Notes: generated by a model not told the origin, from the letters alone. 64,000 nt of DNA from Pseudomonadota bacterium (GCA_003247575.1 QJZC01000019.1:124001-188000); one strand, 5' to 3'; counted from the first letter of the stretch, positions 28,401 to 36,244 are shown. Translations and numbers: made by a program.

Positions 28401-28490
28401 GACGACTACATCAGCAAGCCGCTCGACGTAGCGCGGCTCTACTCCCTGATCTCCAGCCATCTGAAGCTTCACAAGGCCGATGTGCATTAG
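22488..28490 (+). CDS. Giant kinase-like/AAA/GAF/hybrid histidine kinase
   Basis: 2000 residues (an ATG at 22506 is also possible). Order: Ser/Thr-kinase-like domain, about 8-275; MalT-like AAA ATPase from about 300, with Walker A GPSGIGKS at 327-334; long helical repeat region to about 1270; GAF domain, about 1285-1450; coiled coil; HisKA with MSHEIRTP (phospho-His 1492); HATPase with N-box NNAIKF and DTGIGIS, GGTGLGLAI; receiver near 1870-1995 with phospho-Asp 1923 (ADCQMPEMDG). This is the trifunctional sensor architecture. Oddly, the kinase-like loop reads HRCLNPEN and the DFG segment reads EFD, so the catalytic and metal-binding Asp are replaced; Lys41 is kept. There is no membrane helix, so it is a cytoplasmic sensor. 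The output is probably phosphorelay. Confidence 0.93.
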   Translation: MPDGIVMRLAGYRALRAARSTSNAQLYVAVRELDATPVVLKRYLREADAEVTRARREFELLQTLDSPHIPRPHSIEQDGQSELLCLPHIAARSLERQLGTEPLELGTFLDLSIQLCAALETLHRARVLHRCLNPENILVDLEQGKLWLVEFDGAGELGAAPVPLTYLALPYISPEQTGRTSRGADVRSDLYSLGCVFYRMLTGATAFSVQEPLEWVHAHLARRAPALLQARPELPGAVCRLVDRLLEKSPEARYQCAAGVLHDLQSFRAQLDEEGLIDPEFRIGQGDRLDRLRFPRRLYGRERELGILHEAYTAACRGRTQACLLTGPSGIGKSALADALRSRVAESAGYWAHCKFDVTRQDRAYAGFAHCLEGLAEQLLIHSEARLSRLRGALLHELGAMSSVIVQLAPRFGLILGPQPAARELPPLEATQRLAWAARILLRVVAQPAHPLALSLDDVQWADPRTLRLLTEILSEEQDLALLVIASFRAGELSPLHPLRELLEQAHGEAVQLKLIAVQPLTRSATSELLADLLESSEARVRPLAERLGASAGHNPFLIRQILEHWQQSNVLRFADRGGWDWDMRAISECKLPDNLGDLVSTRIERLPKELLSLLEIASCIGDQFDAGMLIELCELERPVVEAHLAALVDLGLIVACPVGFQFAHDRVRETAQTLHSNNERADIHYRIASKLIEQTPFESLPGRVIEIVEHLNRALQFVPAEQHERVIDLNALAAKRALRSGGAAAARRYLAVARALLRDDQWESRRKETFSILLLSAHCAYLNGDVGAAEALLGDLQARQLSQIELARVRARRSEMYNLLHSPDACVDEGLAGLRALGVRLPKHPSWLRTLVEIYLAKWSMRRSRRPRFERPPHHSPRATARNLLFYASGEAAFEVDTRLAAIYSARIVRSLSRYGGRGIASSAISALAHTQYPVTNDLEFTAEAARFALELETRCPDPKTHFRVHSFITPWLQPRGTALAPLRAAERFCVERGINEYVHYSTVWRLDLMFFLGIPLPKLIEEFEAAGILLRRYPHFPIRVCDGALRLLHTLTQEAPDEDPLLPDEVRAELIPISLNIVGTMAMMVGAIFGRHAEVLALADELANTIERVGGGMSHTSDYVFYAAFAAAACPELGHQPRYRRMIRRARKRLTRWARRVPENFAHQRDLLAAECARQRGQPQAALSLYARAANAASALGLRHVAALALERRGLLCLELKLPEDASLFLDRAQTIYADWGAVPKAAEIATLLASHEQLAAERRSAIARERSSAASVGDRFDLESLMQAASTIAEEVRLDRVLERFLHIALENAGAERAVLLLRRRNLLVAVAESSIVGGPKLYLDQSVHPEEAQQPDVPRSIVAYVERVQGPLVLDDASEDGRFIEDRYVRETRVKSVLCLPIVRQSKLIGILYLENILMSGAFAQDRVELLRLISSQAAISLDNARLYQQLTTLNRDLERRVEERTLELRAARDAAESATRAKSDFLASMSHEIRTPLNVVLGMTQILGGSDLSEDQRDCVQSAHLAGSSLLALINDILDFSKIEAGRLDLEQMEFSASELVEDVLELLATRADQKGIELFSSFEPELPLCRVGDAARVKQILINFANNAIKFTDEGFVEIFARASAPQTDQSPRPGLRLGVRDTGIGISENAQSQLFQSFRQVDASTTRRYGGTGLGLAIARRLAEVMGGSVGMESEPGRGSTFWCDLPLEIAQREPPSDPPSVLRACELWILTDSSPVLHSLFSQLSQLAPNVRLARTPEELPTRADSAWLFTRYPAERSAWTDSIRSSAFASEQRLVLVCSRSSRPDAELELRDVAHGFLTVPARTQQLRRVLANLAPDAAHPPDGESVVHGTTHAGAGGSTCSSQTPCARILVAEDYPLNQKLVRKLLERAGYACEVAGNGLEALEALERHEFDLVLADCQMPEMDGYQFTRELRQREARTGAHLPVIAMTANTLKGDRERCLEAGMDDYISKPLDVARLYSLISSHLKLHKADVH

Positions 28491-28503
28491 CCGACAGCCC
28501 GGA

Positions 28504-29082
28504 TCAGCCCACGGCCCCGAACAGCACGAAGCGAACGTAGATCCCAGTCTGCAGAAGGACGAGACTCGGCAGCACGATCCGCAGCCAACGCACCGAGTAG
28601 CGACGCAGCAGGACACCACTTCCCACCACCACGAATGCGAGCTCGAGCAGCGCTCCCAGCCAGCCCAGATGCGCGGGATCCCAGTACGAGACTGGGCTCG
28701 CATAGCGCCAGGCACTGAGCGGAAGGAAGTGGCGATGGCCATCGTCGTGATGCAAGGCCAGGTCGAGCAGCGCGTGCAGGCTTACACTCGCACCGAACGC
28801 GAGCAGCGCTGGCCGCCGCCAGAGATGGCCGGCGACGCATACGAGCGCAGCGAGCGGGATCGAGTTGCCCAGATCGAAGAAGAGCTGCCAGCCGTCGCGA
28901 AAGTACTCCACGCCCCAGATCTGCGACTGCGACGTACCCAGTACGAACGTCTGCCACAGGAAGAAGCCGACCATGCCCAGGTCGGGAAACAGGGCCCCCA
29001 CCAGGATCCAGCGCTCGTGACCGGAGAGCCCCCCGTGCCCCAGGAGAGCCGTGTTCGCGATCAGGTGCGCTGGCGTGTTCAC
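28504..29082 (-). CDS. Integral membrane protein of the metal-dependent-hydrolase-like (so-called CobQ) family
   Basis: 192 residues from a GTG whose first bases overlap the stop of the GST gene (GTGA), so it is coupled to it. It has four or five hydrophobic helices. The start NTPAHLIANTALLG, the GALFPDL loop, HALLDLALHHDDGHRHF and SPVSYWDPAHLG fit a family of small membrane proteins often labelled cobalamin biosynthesis protein CobQ. That label is probably a propagated error; the His/Asp pattern is closer to DUF457/YdjM-like membrane hydrolases. Activity unknown. Confidence 0.75.
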   Translation of the reverse strand: MNTPAHLIANTALLGHGGLSGHERWILVGALFPDLGMVGFFLWQTFVLGTSQSQIWGVEYFRDGWQLFFDLGNSIPLAALVCVAGHLWRRPALLAFGASVSLHALLDLALHHDDGHRHFLPLSAWRYASPVSYWDPAHLGWLGALLELAFVVVGSGVLLRRYSVRWLRIVLPSLVLLQTGIYVRFVLFGAVG

Positions 29083-30035
29083 GTTGCGGCTTGCTGCGAT
29101 GCCCTCGCGTCGAATCCGATCCGCGGGAAATGAACCCGAACCTCGCCCGCGCGCGGGTCGCTGCGTGTGATCACGATCTCGTCCGTGGAATAGGCAACGA
29201 GCCGACCTTCGCTGGCTTCGAGCGCGTAGTCCGTGGCACTGACGGCGATGCGCGTGCCGATCGACAGCCCATCCGGCGCCTCTCCCACTGGATCCCGCAG
29301 CTCCTCGGCCTGGTCGGCCCGCGCGATCTCGAGTGCCTCCGCCGCGGTGAGACCCTTCTGTGTTCCCTGGCCGAGAAGGTTCATCCGCTCGAGCCACGCC
29401 GACAGCTCGGCATGCGAGTCCAGCCGCGAGCGGAGCGCCGGGATCCGCTGCAGCATCCAGAGCGGGTGATAGGCGCAGAAGTCGATCCATCCGGGAGCAG
29501 ACCCACTCAGGAAAGCCCCGCGCGCCGCAAGCTGACCTTCGATGTCGCGAACCAGACTGGCGAACATGGCCTTGGCTTCGGGCAGCGGGGGACGTCGCAC
29601 GCTCGCATTCGCCATCATCGCCGCCCGATCCTTCGCGAAGTCCGCAGCGCCGCTGGATCCGGTCGCAAAGAGCGACATGCTGCTCGCAACCACGGCCGGG
29701 TCGAACACCTGAGCGATCACTGCAAAGAACAGCTGGTGGTCCAGCCAGCGTCCCGCCGCGACCCCGTCCAGAGCGTGCTCGGGGCGAAACACGGGCCGCT
29801 CTGGATGCAGTCGATCCAAGGTGCGGGCGATGAGCAGTGTATCGCAGTAGACGTCAGAGCCGATCTGCAGAACCGGCGTCTTCCGATAGCCCCCGGTCAA
29901 CGCGACCAGATCGGGCTTCGGCATCGCGATCGGGATCTCCACCGAGCGCCAATCCAGATTCTTGTAGCCGAGAATGGAGCGCACCTTCTGCGCAAAAGGC
30001 GAGGAATCGTAGTGGTGCAAGATCAGTTCGCTCAT
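29079..30035 (-). CDS. Glutathione S-transferase family protein
   Basis: 318 residues from the ATG at 30035 with GGAG upstream; the longer frame to 30098 has no domain support. The N-terminal thioredoxin fold (ELILHHYDSSPFAQKVRS; GGYRKTPVLQIGSDVYCDT) contains the usual cis-Pro and a SPFAQK active-site turn where Ser is the likely catalytic residue. A helical C-domain follows, and then about 90 extra residues (SVGEAPDGL-like linker and a small beta unit, EIVITRSDPRAGEVRVHFPR) that ordinary GSTs lack. Such long GSTs are common in deltaproteobacteria. Substrate unknown. Four-base overlap with the downstream membrane protein gene. Confidence 0.88.
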   Translation of the reverse strand: MSELILHHYDSSPFAQKVRSILGYKNLDWRSVEIPIAMPKPDLVALTGGYRKTPVLQIGSDVYCDTLLIARTLDRLHPERPVFRPEHALDGVAAGRWLDHQLFFAVIAQVFDPAVVASSMSLFATGSSGAADFAKDRAAMMANASVRRPPLPEAKAMFASLVRDIEGQLAARGAFLSGSAPGWIDFCAYHPLWMLQRIPALRSRLDSHAELSAWLERMNLLGQGTQKGLTAAEALEIARADQAEELRDPVGEAPDGLSIGTRIAVSATDYALEASEGRLVAYSTDEIVITRSDPRAGEVRVHFPRIGFDARASQQAAT

Positions 30036-30172
30036 CGACGTCTCCGAGTGCGCAGCCGGCCGAACACCGACCTCGAGTGCCAGGGGCAGCGCGGCCAAAT
30101 CGGGTCTCGGACGTTACCAGCTCCTCATCGCGCTTCCAAGCGGGCTGAAGCCCACCTCGGAGTCCGACGGGC

Positions 30173-30964
30173 CTACGCAACCCAGAAGAGCCGCAGCGCA
30201 GATCCAATCACCGCAATGGCCATGAGCGGCCGGATCAGGCGGTCCCCGACGCGGGGACCGATCCGGCCGCCCGCATATCCACCGATACCCGTCCCAATTG
30301 CCAGTATGAGACCCAACACCCAGTCCACCTTGTCGGCGTAGATGAACTGCGCCAAGGCCACAGCCGTCAGGGCTGCAACCAGCGCAACCTTGATACTGTT
30401 TGCACGTACCAGATCGACACGTGTCACCGCGGCCAGCACGAACACCATGGGGATTCCGATCCCAGCCTGGACCGCACCTCCGTAGAGTCCCAAGGCGAAG
30501 TAGCAGGACTGCTCGATCAAGACCCGCGCCCCGAAGAACGAACCAATTCTCGCGGGCGAATCCTCGGGCTTCTCGATCGGCTTGGGCTTGGGATTGAGCA
30601 GGATGACGGGCAACATCACCAGCATGAGCACCGCGAATACCTGCTGGAAGAGGGCGTCTGGGATCGTACTCGACATCCAGGCGCCCATGAAGGATCCAAC
30701 CAACAGCAACGGTCCGACACTGACGGCGGTGCTCAGGGTTCGCACCCCCTCCTGACGGAACCCGAGCAACGCGGTCATACACTGGACGAAGACGCCGACT
30801 CGGTTGGTGCCGTTCGCGACGGAGATCGGAAGCCCGATCCCGACGAGGAGCGGGACCGTGAGGAACGAGCCGCCACCGGCCAGCGAGTTCACAAAGCCGG
30901 CGATGGCTCCGCCGACCACCAGCAGAACCGCCTGCACCGCAAAGCTCGAGGTCCACTCCCACAT
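30173..30964 (-). CDS. TSUP/TauE-SafE family permease
   Basis: 263 residues from ATG 30964; a TTG at 31009 would add 15 residues. About eight hydrophobic helices in two halves. The repeat signature is clear: GGAIAGFVNSLAGGGSFLTVP in the first half and GGYAGGRIGPRVGDRLIRP in the second. This family exports or imports small anions such as sulfite, sulfonates or organosulfur compounds; the substrate cannot be told from sequence. It is a single gene, with a 207-base gap to the GlxA-type regulator starting at 31126 on the other strand. Confidence 0.9.
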   Translation of the reverse strand: MWEWTSSFAVQAVLLVVGGAIAGFVNSLAGGGSFLTVPLLVGIGLPISVANGTNRVGVFVQCMTALLGFRQEGVRTLSTAVSVGPLLLVGSFMGAWMSSTIPDALFQQVFAVLMLVMLPVILLNPKPKPIEKPEDSPARIGSFFGARVLIEQSCYFALGLYGGAVQAGIGIPMVFVLAAVTRVDLVRANSIKVALVAALTAVALAQFIYADKVDWVLGLILAIGTGIGGYAGGRIGPRVGDRLIRPLMAIAVIGSALRLFWVA

Positions 30965-31125
30965 GGATCGCTTGTATAGAGCATGCAGCTCCGATAGGCC
31001 AACGCCCAATCCATCCTAGTTCGGAATGCGCACAGCGGGAGAGGCAGCCCCAGCCCTCCCGGGATGGCGCGGTTCGTCGGATCCCGCGATTGCTGCCGCC
31101 GGGCGGCATGCGGCAGAATGCTCGG

Positions 31126-32112
31126 ATGCGAAGTGTGCTCGTGATCGCATTCGAAGACGTCCAGATCCTGGACGTTGCGGGCCCGCTCGAGGTATTCAAC
31201 ATCGCGTCGCGCTTGCTGGAGCGCGATGCGCGCGGAGCATCGGGCTACCGACTAGAGCTCGCCGCGCCGCAGCGCGGTCCGGTGCGCACCTCGAACGGCC
31301 TGCAGCTGATCGCCGCCTCCACGGTTTCACACATCAGCGTCGCACCGGATACCCTGCTCGTCGCCGGCGGCCCCGGCGCCCGCGCGGCCGCGCGGGATCC
31401 GCACCTGCTCGGCTGTTTGACTCGGCTGGCGCTCGACGCGCGACGGGTCGGTTCCGTCTGTACCGGAGCCCTCGTCCTCGCCGCAGCAGGCTTGCTCGAC
31501 GGGCGGCGCGCAACGACCCACTGGCAGGCCTGCTCCGAGCTGAGCCGCGATCACCCCGAAGTTCGAGTCTTGCCAAACTCCATATTCGTCCAAGACGGAA
31601 AATTCTGGACCTCCGCCGGCGTCACTGCAGGCATGGACCTCGCGCTCGCGCTCGTGGAACAGGACGTCGGGCGCAAGCTCGCACTGCGCACCGCTCAGCA
31701 TCTGGTGATGTACCTGAAGCGCCCCGGAGGACAAGCTCAGTTCAGCTCCACCTTGGCCGCACAACATACGCTCGGTCCAACCTTGGACGACCTGGTCGTC
31801 TGGATTTCGGACCATCTGGCCGACGATCTTCGTGTAGAGCGTCTCGCCCGAGTCTGTGGAATGAGCCCACGGAACTTCGCGCGCCGATTCGTGGCGGAGC
31901 TGGGTGTATCACCGGCGCGCTTCGTCGAGCAGCTCCGAATCGAGGCAGCCCGGCGTCGTCTCGAAGAGTCCCGCGACGGCCTGGACCAAATCGCCCAGGA
32001 CTGCGGATTCGGTTCCGGGGAGGTCATGCGGCGCACCTTTCATCGGCGCCTCAGCGTATCGCCGCGCGACTACCGTCAGCGCTTCCAATCGAGGGAGGAT
32101 CTCCCGGCCTAG
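31126..32112 (+). CDS. GlxA-type transcriptional regulator (DJ-1/PfpI plus AraC HTH)
   Basis: 328 residues from ATG 31126; an ATG at 31090 adds 12 residues of unlikely sequence. The N-terminal DJ-1/PfpI domain (VLVIAFEDVQILDVAGPLEVF; GSVCTGALVLAAAGLLDGRRAT) keeps the nucleophile-elbow Cys in VCTGA. The C-terminal AraC domain has two helix-turn-helix units (LARVCGMSPRNFARRF; IAQDCGFGSGEVMRRTF). Family members sense amidated or amine metabolites. It diverges from the TSUP permease gene, which is a plausible target. Confidence 0.93.
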   Translation: MRSVLVIAFEDVQILDVAGPLEVFNIASRLLERDARGASGYRLELAAPQRGPVRTSNGLQLIAASTVSHISVAPDTLLVAGGPGARAAARDPHLLGCLTRLALDARRVGSVCTGALVLAAAGLLDGRRATTHWQACSELSRDHPEVRVLPNSIFVQDGKFWTSAGVTAGMDLALALVEQDVGRKLALRTAQHLVMYLKRPGGQAQFSSTLAAQHTLGPTLDDLVVWISDHLADDLRVERLARVCGMSPRNFARRFVAELGVSPARFVEQLRIEAARRRLEESRDGLDQIAQDCGFGSGEVMRRTFHRRLSVSPRDYRQRFQSREDLPA

Positions 32113-32319
32113 TCCGATCCAGCCGGGGGTCTGCGAGCCCTCCAGAGCGCACACTCCGGGAGCAGACGCCACCGATCCCGCTCAAGCCTTGTGCAGATGT
32201 CCCCCATCTCGTTCCGCCGTAGCAGAAATCCCGCGAGGCTACTGTAACCGCGCCGCGCATCGGAAGCCCTCGCAGCTAGATCCGCGAGCTTGCTTCAAAG
32301 ACACTTCACGGAACTTCAT

Positions 32320-32346
32320 TCGACAGAAGATTCGTTCTCTTATACT
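32320..32346 (+). promoter_or_regulatory. Candidate sigma-70 promoter
   Basis: TCGACA (one mismatch to TTGACA) at 32320-32325 and TATACT (one mismatch to TATAAT) at 32341-32346 with a 15-base spacer, in an AT-rich stretch 92 bases before the ATG at 32438. The spacer is short, so strength is uncertain. Confidence 0.4.
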
Positions 32347-32386
32347 TTTTATCCGAGGCACGTTTCTTGGATGTTGTTCAAGAATT

Positions 32387-32414
32387 CGCTCCGACAAGCT
32401 CGCTCCGACAAGCT
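32387..32414 (+). repeat. Perfect 14-bp tandem duplication
   Basis: CGCTCCGACAAGCT occurs twice back to back, ending 23 bases before the ATG at 32438, so it lies in the 5' untranslated region if the promoter above is right. It may be a recent slippage event or a paired binding site. Confidence 0.8.
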
Positions 32415-32437
32415 CAATGGAAGGTGGGATCCACGAA

Positions 32438-33148
32438 ATGGCCACGAAGAAGACGACACGCAAGAAGACGGCCAAGGCGACGCGCAAGAAGGCCACGAGT
32501 AAGCGGGTGACAGCAAGGAAGGCTGCATCCAAGAAGGGCACACGGAAGCGTAGCTCGCAGGCAGCCGTCTCACGCAAGAAGAGCGCCCGCGGACCCTCGC
32601 GCCGAGTGTCCGCGCCGGCCAAGCGACAATCATCCGGTTCCTTGTCGCCGAGCCGCGAGAAGGCTTCCGGGAGCTGGAAGACACGTGGCAGCAGTGCGAG
32701 CCGTCGCATCATCCGTCAGATCGCGAAACGCATTCTGAAGGAGGCCGAGGGAAGAACGCGAGAAGAAGCGGCGAGCCTCACGGGCGCACTCGTCAGCGAC
32801 ATCAAGAACCTCAAGGCCGGGAACCTTCCCAGCCTCAAGCTGTTCTTGCGAGTCGTTCGAGACGGTGGCTTCGACCCGGATGCGCTGATCCACGACAACG
32901 AGCTCCGCAGGCTGCCTCCCCGTACGAGCACGCGTAATGCGCGTTCCAAGCTCATCTCGGACAGGGTCCACAAGCTCGCCAAGAGCTACGATCCCGCGGA
33001 GCTCTCGAAGACGACCGGCCTGTCGATCTACACGATCTATCAGCACCGGGTCGCGGACAAGCGAGTCGGACTCCACACGTTGATCGCACTCGTCATCTCC
33101 GGAGTAGTTACCGCCCGAGAGATCTTTCTCGGTCAGACCAGCCGCTGA
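32438..33148 (+). CDS. Histone-like Lys-rich tail fused to two HTH-like modules
   Basis: 236 residues from ATG 32438 with AAGGTGGG upstream; ATG 32417 is an alternative. Residues 1-85 are Lys/Arg/Ala/Ser/Thr-rich (ATKKTTRKKTAKATRKKATS), like bacterial histone H1-like or AlgP tails. Two similar helical modules follow: about 98-160 (IAKRILKEAEGRTREEAASL, TGALVSDIKNLKAG) and about 170-235 (VHKLAKSYDPAELSKTTGLS, IYTIYQHRVADKRVGLHTLI). Each looks like an XRE-type helix-turn-helix, so the pair probably arose by duplication. Predicted nucleoid-associated DNA-binding protein: the tail gives non-specific affinity and the HTHs possible specificity. I do not recognise the family. Confidence 0.8.
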   Translation: MATKKTTRKKTAKATRKKATSKRVTARKAASKKGTRKRSSQAAVSRKKSARGPSRRVSAPAKRQSSGSLSPSREKASGSWKTRGSSASRRIIRQIAKRILKEAEGRTREEAASLTGALVSDIKNLKAGNLPSLKLFLRVVRDGGFDPDALIHDNELRRLPPRTSTRNARSKLISDRVHKLAKSYDPAELSKTTGLSIYTIYQHRVADKRVGLHTLIALVISGVVTAREIFLGQTSR

Positions 33149-33212
33149 ACCCAGCTGGACAGCGCGTCACGAGCTTGCGCGCGGGATTCCGGTTGACGCC
33201 TCTCGGCAACTC

Positions 33213-33232
33213 TAGTTAGCCTGGCTTAACTA
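33213..33232. promoter_or_regulatory. Candidate operator palindrome upstream of amidohydrolase gene
   Basis: TAGTTAGCCTGGCTTAACTA: arms TAGTT/AACTA and AGCC/GGCT pair around a central T with one unpaired base. It lies just after a TTGACG element (33193-33198) and 136 bases before the amidohydrolase start, where a repressor would act. Statistical support is modest. Confidence 0.35.
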
Positions 33233-33367
33233 TGCAATGACGCGACACCGGTAGGTGCCGGGAACTCGCTACCGCTGCAGCGTGCGTGCCCACGTGGATC
33301 GGGGTCCAGAGCGGGACCTGCTTCATGAGACCCGCTTCACGGCCTGGACTCGCGAGGACTGGAGCCT

Positions 33368-35101
33368 ATGCCGACCTTCGACCTGATCGTCCGCGGTGGA
33401 ATCATCGTGGACGGCTCCGGCAGCGAACCCTTCACTGGCGACGTGGCGGTACATGATGGCCAGATCGTGGCAGTGGGGCGAGTCGGCGGCGAAGGCAAGC
33501 GCGAGCTCGACGCAGACGGACTTCTGGTGACCCCAGGCTTCGTCGACATTCACACTCACTATGATGGACAAGCCCTCTGGAGTGAGAGGCTCTCTCCTTC
33601 GTCATGGCACGGAGTGACTACCGCAATCATGGGCAACTGCGGTGTCGGATTCGCTCCCTGTCGACCCACCGATCGAAACATGCTCGTCGAGCTCATGGAG
33701 GGGGTCGAGGACATCCCGGGTGCGGTGCTGAGCGAGGGGCTCGACTGGCGCTGGGAGACCTTTCCCCAATATCTCGACGCGCTCGAGGAACGTCCTCACG
33801 ACATCGACTTCGCCGCACAGATTCCCCACGGTGCGCTACGTGTGTACGCGATGGGATCGCGCGGCGCCCGACGGGAGCCCGCGACCGCTCCGGACTGCGC
33901 GCTCATGGCGCAGGTGGCGCGCGAGGCAATCAGCGCCGGAGCACTAGGCTTCTCGACCTCGCGCACTCTCAACCACCGCACGAGCACGGGCGATCCCACG
34001 CCTACCCTGACGGCAGCAGAAGACGAGCTCCTCGCGATCGCTCTCGCCCTCCGAGACGCGGGCACGGGAGTACTCCAGGTGGTCAGTGACTTCCGGGATG
34101 CAGACGTAGAGTTCGCCATGTTGCGCCGCATCGTCGAACGTTCTCGTCGACCTCTGTCGCTGTCGCTGGTTCAAAGCCATCGGCAGCCCGAGGCCTATCG
34201 ACATCTGCTGGAGCTCATCCGAGCAGCCAACACCGCCGGGCTCCCCATCAAGGCCCAAGTCTGCGGTCGCGGCGTCGGCATCGTGCTCGGACTCGACACG
34301 TCGCTCAATCCGTTCTCCGATCGCCCGCTCTTTCGCGAGCTCTCGAAGCTGCCGCCCTCCGATCGCATTTCGCGACTACGTGAAGCCTCTATTCGCGCGA
34401 AACTCTTCGAACGCACTCACGCGCCGCGAGGCTTTGCCAAGACGGTGCTCCACAACTGGGACAATCTCTTTCCGATGGCCGAGACTCCCGACTACGAGCC
34501 ACGTCGCGAGGACAGCGTCGGCGCCCTGGCGCGGGCGCAAGGTCGAGATCCTCGAGACGTCGCACTCGACTGTATGCTCGATCGCGGGGGTGAGGGACTC
34601 CTGTATGCACCCATCCTCAACTACGCCGGAGGATGCTTCGATCCGCTGCTGGAGATGCTCCGGCATCCCGACAGCATCCCTGGCCTCGGCGACGGGGGAG
34701 CTCACGTCGGCATGATCTCCGACGGTAGCTTTCCCACACACCTCCTCACGCATTGGACTCGGGACCGTTCGCGGGGAGAGCGACTGGCCATTCCGTGGGT
34801 GGTGCGCGCACAATCCGCTCGCACGGCGCAGGCCGTGGGACTCGAGGATCGGGGAGTCCTCGCACCGGGCTACCGCGCAGATCTCAACCTGATCGACTAT
34901 GCTGGCCTCAGGCTGTGCGCTCCGCGAGTCGTCGCCGACCTACCCGCCGGGGGCCGCCGCCTGCTCCAGCGCGCGGAAGGCTACACCGCGACCGTCGTGG
35001 CTGGCGAGATCACATACGAAAACGGAGAACCAACCGGCGCCCTCCCGGGTAAGCTGGTCCGTGGACCCAAGCCACCTCCCGAGCGCCGCCAGGGCGCGTA
35101 G
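33368..35101 (+). CDS. N-acyl-D-amino-acid deacylase-like amidohydrolase
   Basis: 577 residues. Metallo-dependent hydrolase: N-terminal beta domain (FDLIVRGGIIVDGSGSEPFT), metal-binding DIHTHYDGQ with His62 and His64, the MGNCGVGFAPC segment bearing the Cys seen in D-aminoacylases, and the C-terminal GLGDGGAHVGMISD motif. These fit the D-aminoacylase/N-acyl-D-glutamate deacylase group, widely annotated as amidohydrolase family protein. It would hydrolyse an N-acyl amino acid or a related cyclic amide in the cytoplasm. It is followed 27 bases later by a TauD-like oxygenase gene and then a VOC gene, which together look like a catabolic unit. Confidence 0.9.
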   Translation: MPTFDLIVRGGIIVDGSGSEPFTGDVAVHDGQIVAVGRVGGEGKRELDADGLLVTPGFVDIHTHYDGQALWSERLSPSSWHGVTTAIMGNCGVGFAPCRPTDRNMLVELMEGVEDIPGAVLSEGLDWRWETFPQYLDALEERPHDIDFAAQIPHGALRVYAMGSRGARREPATAPDCALMAQVAREAISAGALGFSTSRTLNHRTSTGDPTPTLTAAEDELLAIALALRDAGTGVLQVVSDFRDADVEFAMLRRIVERSRRPLSLSLVQSHRQPEAYRHLLELIRAANTAGLPIKAQVCGRGVGIVLGLDTSLNPFSDRPLFRELSKLPPSDRISRLREASIRAKLFERTHAPRGFAKTVLHNWDNLFPMAETPDYEPRREDSVGALARAQGRDPRDVALDCMLDRGGEGLLYAPILNYAGGCFDPLLEMLRHPDSIPGLGDGGAHVGMISDGSFPTHLLTHWTRDRSRGERLAIPWVVRAQSARTAQAVGLEDRGVLAPGYRADLNLIDYAGLRLCAPRVVADLPAGGRRLLQRAEGYTATVVAGEITYENGEPTGALPGKLVRGPKPPPERRQGA

Positions 35102-35128
35102 CGGATTCCCAGGACAGAAAGGCATCCC

Positions 35129-36157
35129 ATGCGTACACCCCACGTCCTCGAATTGCAGTCCGATTGGCGCGGTCCACAGTTTGCGGACCCTTCCACGTAC
35201 ACCGAGACCCTGAGCGGTACGGAAGTCGAAGAGCTCGACTCCGCCATGCGCGTTGCACGCTCGCGCTCCTGCGATCTCCTGGATATCGGCAGAGAAGACT
35301 TCCCACTCCCATCACTGTCTCAACGACTCGCGGACATCGAGCAGGAGCTGATGCGTGGGCGCGGCTTCGTCCTGATCCGCGGAATCCCGCGGGAGCGCTA
35401 CACGAACGACGAGATGTGCCTGCTCTACTGGGGGATCGGGGCACACCTCGGGAATCCCTGGGCCCAGAACCACAAGGGACACGTCCTCGGCGACGTGACC
35501 GATCAGGGAAAGCGCCCCAACGACCCCACCTCGCGTGGAAACGAGCTCGGCTCGATCGGGCTTCCGTATCACACCGACGGCTCGGACCTCGTCGGCTTGA
35601 TGTGCCTCCAGAGGCCGGCGGAGGGCGGCCTGTCCACCGTGTGCAATGCGGTGGCAATCCACAACGACCTGGTTCGCGAGTCACCCGATCTGGCAGCCGC
35701 GCTGTACGAGCCACTGCCCTACGACTTTCGCGGGGAACAGCGCCTCGGCGGGAGACCCTACTACCTGGTTCCCGTCTTCACGGAGTGCGACGAGCGCCTC
35801 TTCGTTCGCTACATCCGACCGTACATTCTCGCCTCGCAGAAGCACCCGGATGCACCGAGGATCACACCCTTTGCAGAACGGGCGATGCAGCGTCTCGACG
35901 AGCTGACACAGGATCCCAGATACGAGGTCTTCATGGACTTCGAGCCGGGTGACATCCAGTTCATCAACAACTATCACGTGTTGCACGGTCGGACGGCGTA
36001 CCGCGATGATCCCCAGAGCGGCCGCATACGGCATCTGAAGCGCTTGTGGCTGGAGACGCGAGGCCTCGAGAATCGCCCGCCCTACTTCCAGAACAGCGCC
36101 CGCAATCATTGGGAGCGCCGTCGCTCGATCAGCCGCCTCGATGCCCAACCGGCATAG
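35129..36157 (+). CDS. TauD/TfdA-family 2-oxoglutarate-dependent dioxygenase
   Basis: 342 residues. Fe(II)-binding triad: His148-x-Asp150 in YHTDGSD, and a distal His near 286 in HVLHGRTAYRD. The 2-oxoglutarate Arg is expected in the following HLKRLWLETRG segment. The middle (RGFVLIRGIPRERY; YWGIGAHLGNPWAQN) fits the TauD/TfdA family. It hydroxylates a substrate that cannot be named from sequence, at the expense of O2 and 2-oxoglutarate. Second gene of the unit that begins with the amidohydrolase. Confidence 0.93.
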   Translation: MRTPHVLELQSDWRGPQFADPSTYTETLSGTEVEELDSAMRVARSRSCDLLDIGREDFPLPSLSQRLADIEQELMRGRGFVLIRGIPRERYTNDEMCLLYWGIGAHLGNPWAQNHKGHVLGDVTDQGKRPNDPTSRGNELGSIGLPYHTDGSDLVGLMCLQRPAEGGLSTVCNAVAIHNDLVRESPDLAAALYEPLPYDFRGEQRLGGRPYYLVPVFTECDERLFVRYIRPYILASQKHPDAPRITPFAERAMQRLDELTQDPRYEVFMDFEPGDIQFINNYHVLHGRTAYRDDPQSGRIRHLKRLWLETRGLENRPPYFQNSARNHWERRRSISRLDAQPA

Positions 36158-36244
36158 GACTTCCTGGATCGGTTGTCCGCCAGGACATTCGAGTGCGCAG
36201 CCCGCGCTGCCACAACGCGATACCCGTACAGCACAGGAGCAATG

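Larger units (their letters stand above)
32113..32437 (+). other. AT-richer leader region upstream of the histone-tailed HTH gene
   Basis: 325 bases without a credible gene. The second half is noticeably AT-rich and holds a promoter candidate and a 14-base tandem duplication, both listed separately. No hairpin followed by a T-run is obvious after the GlxA-type gene. Confidence 0.55.
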
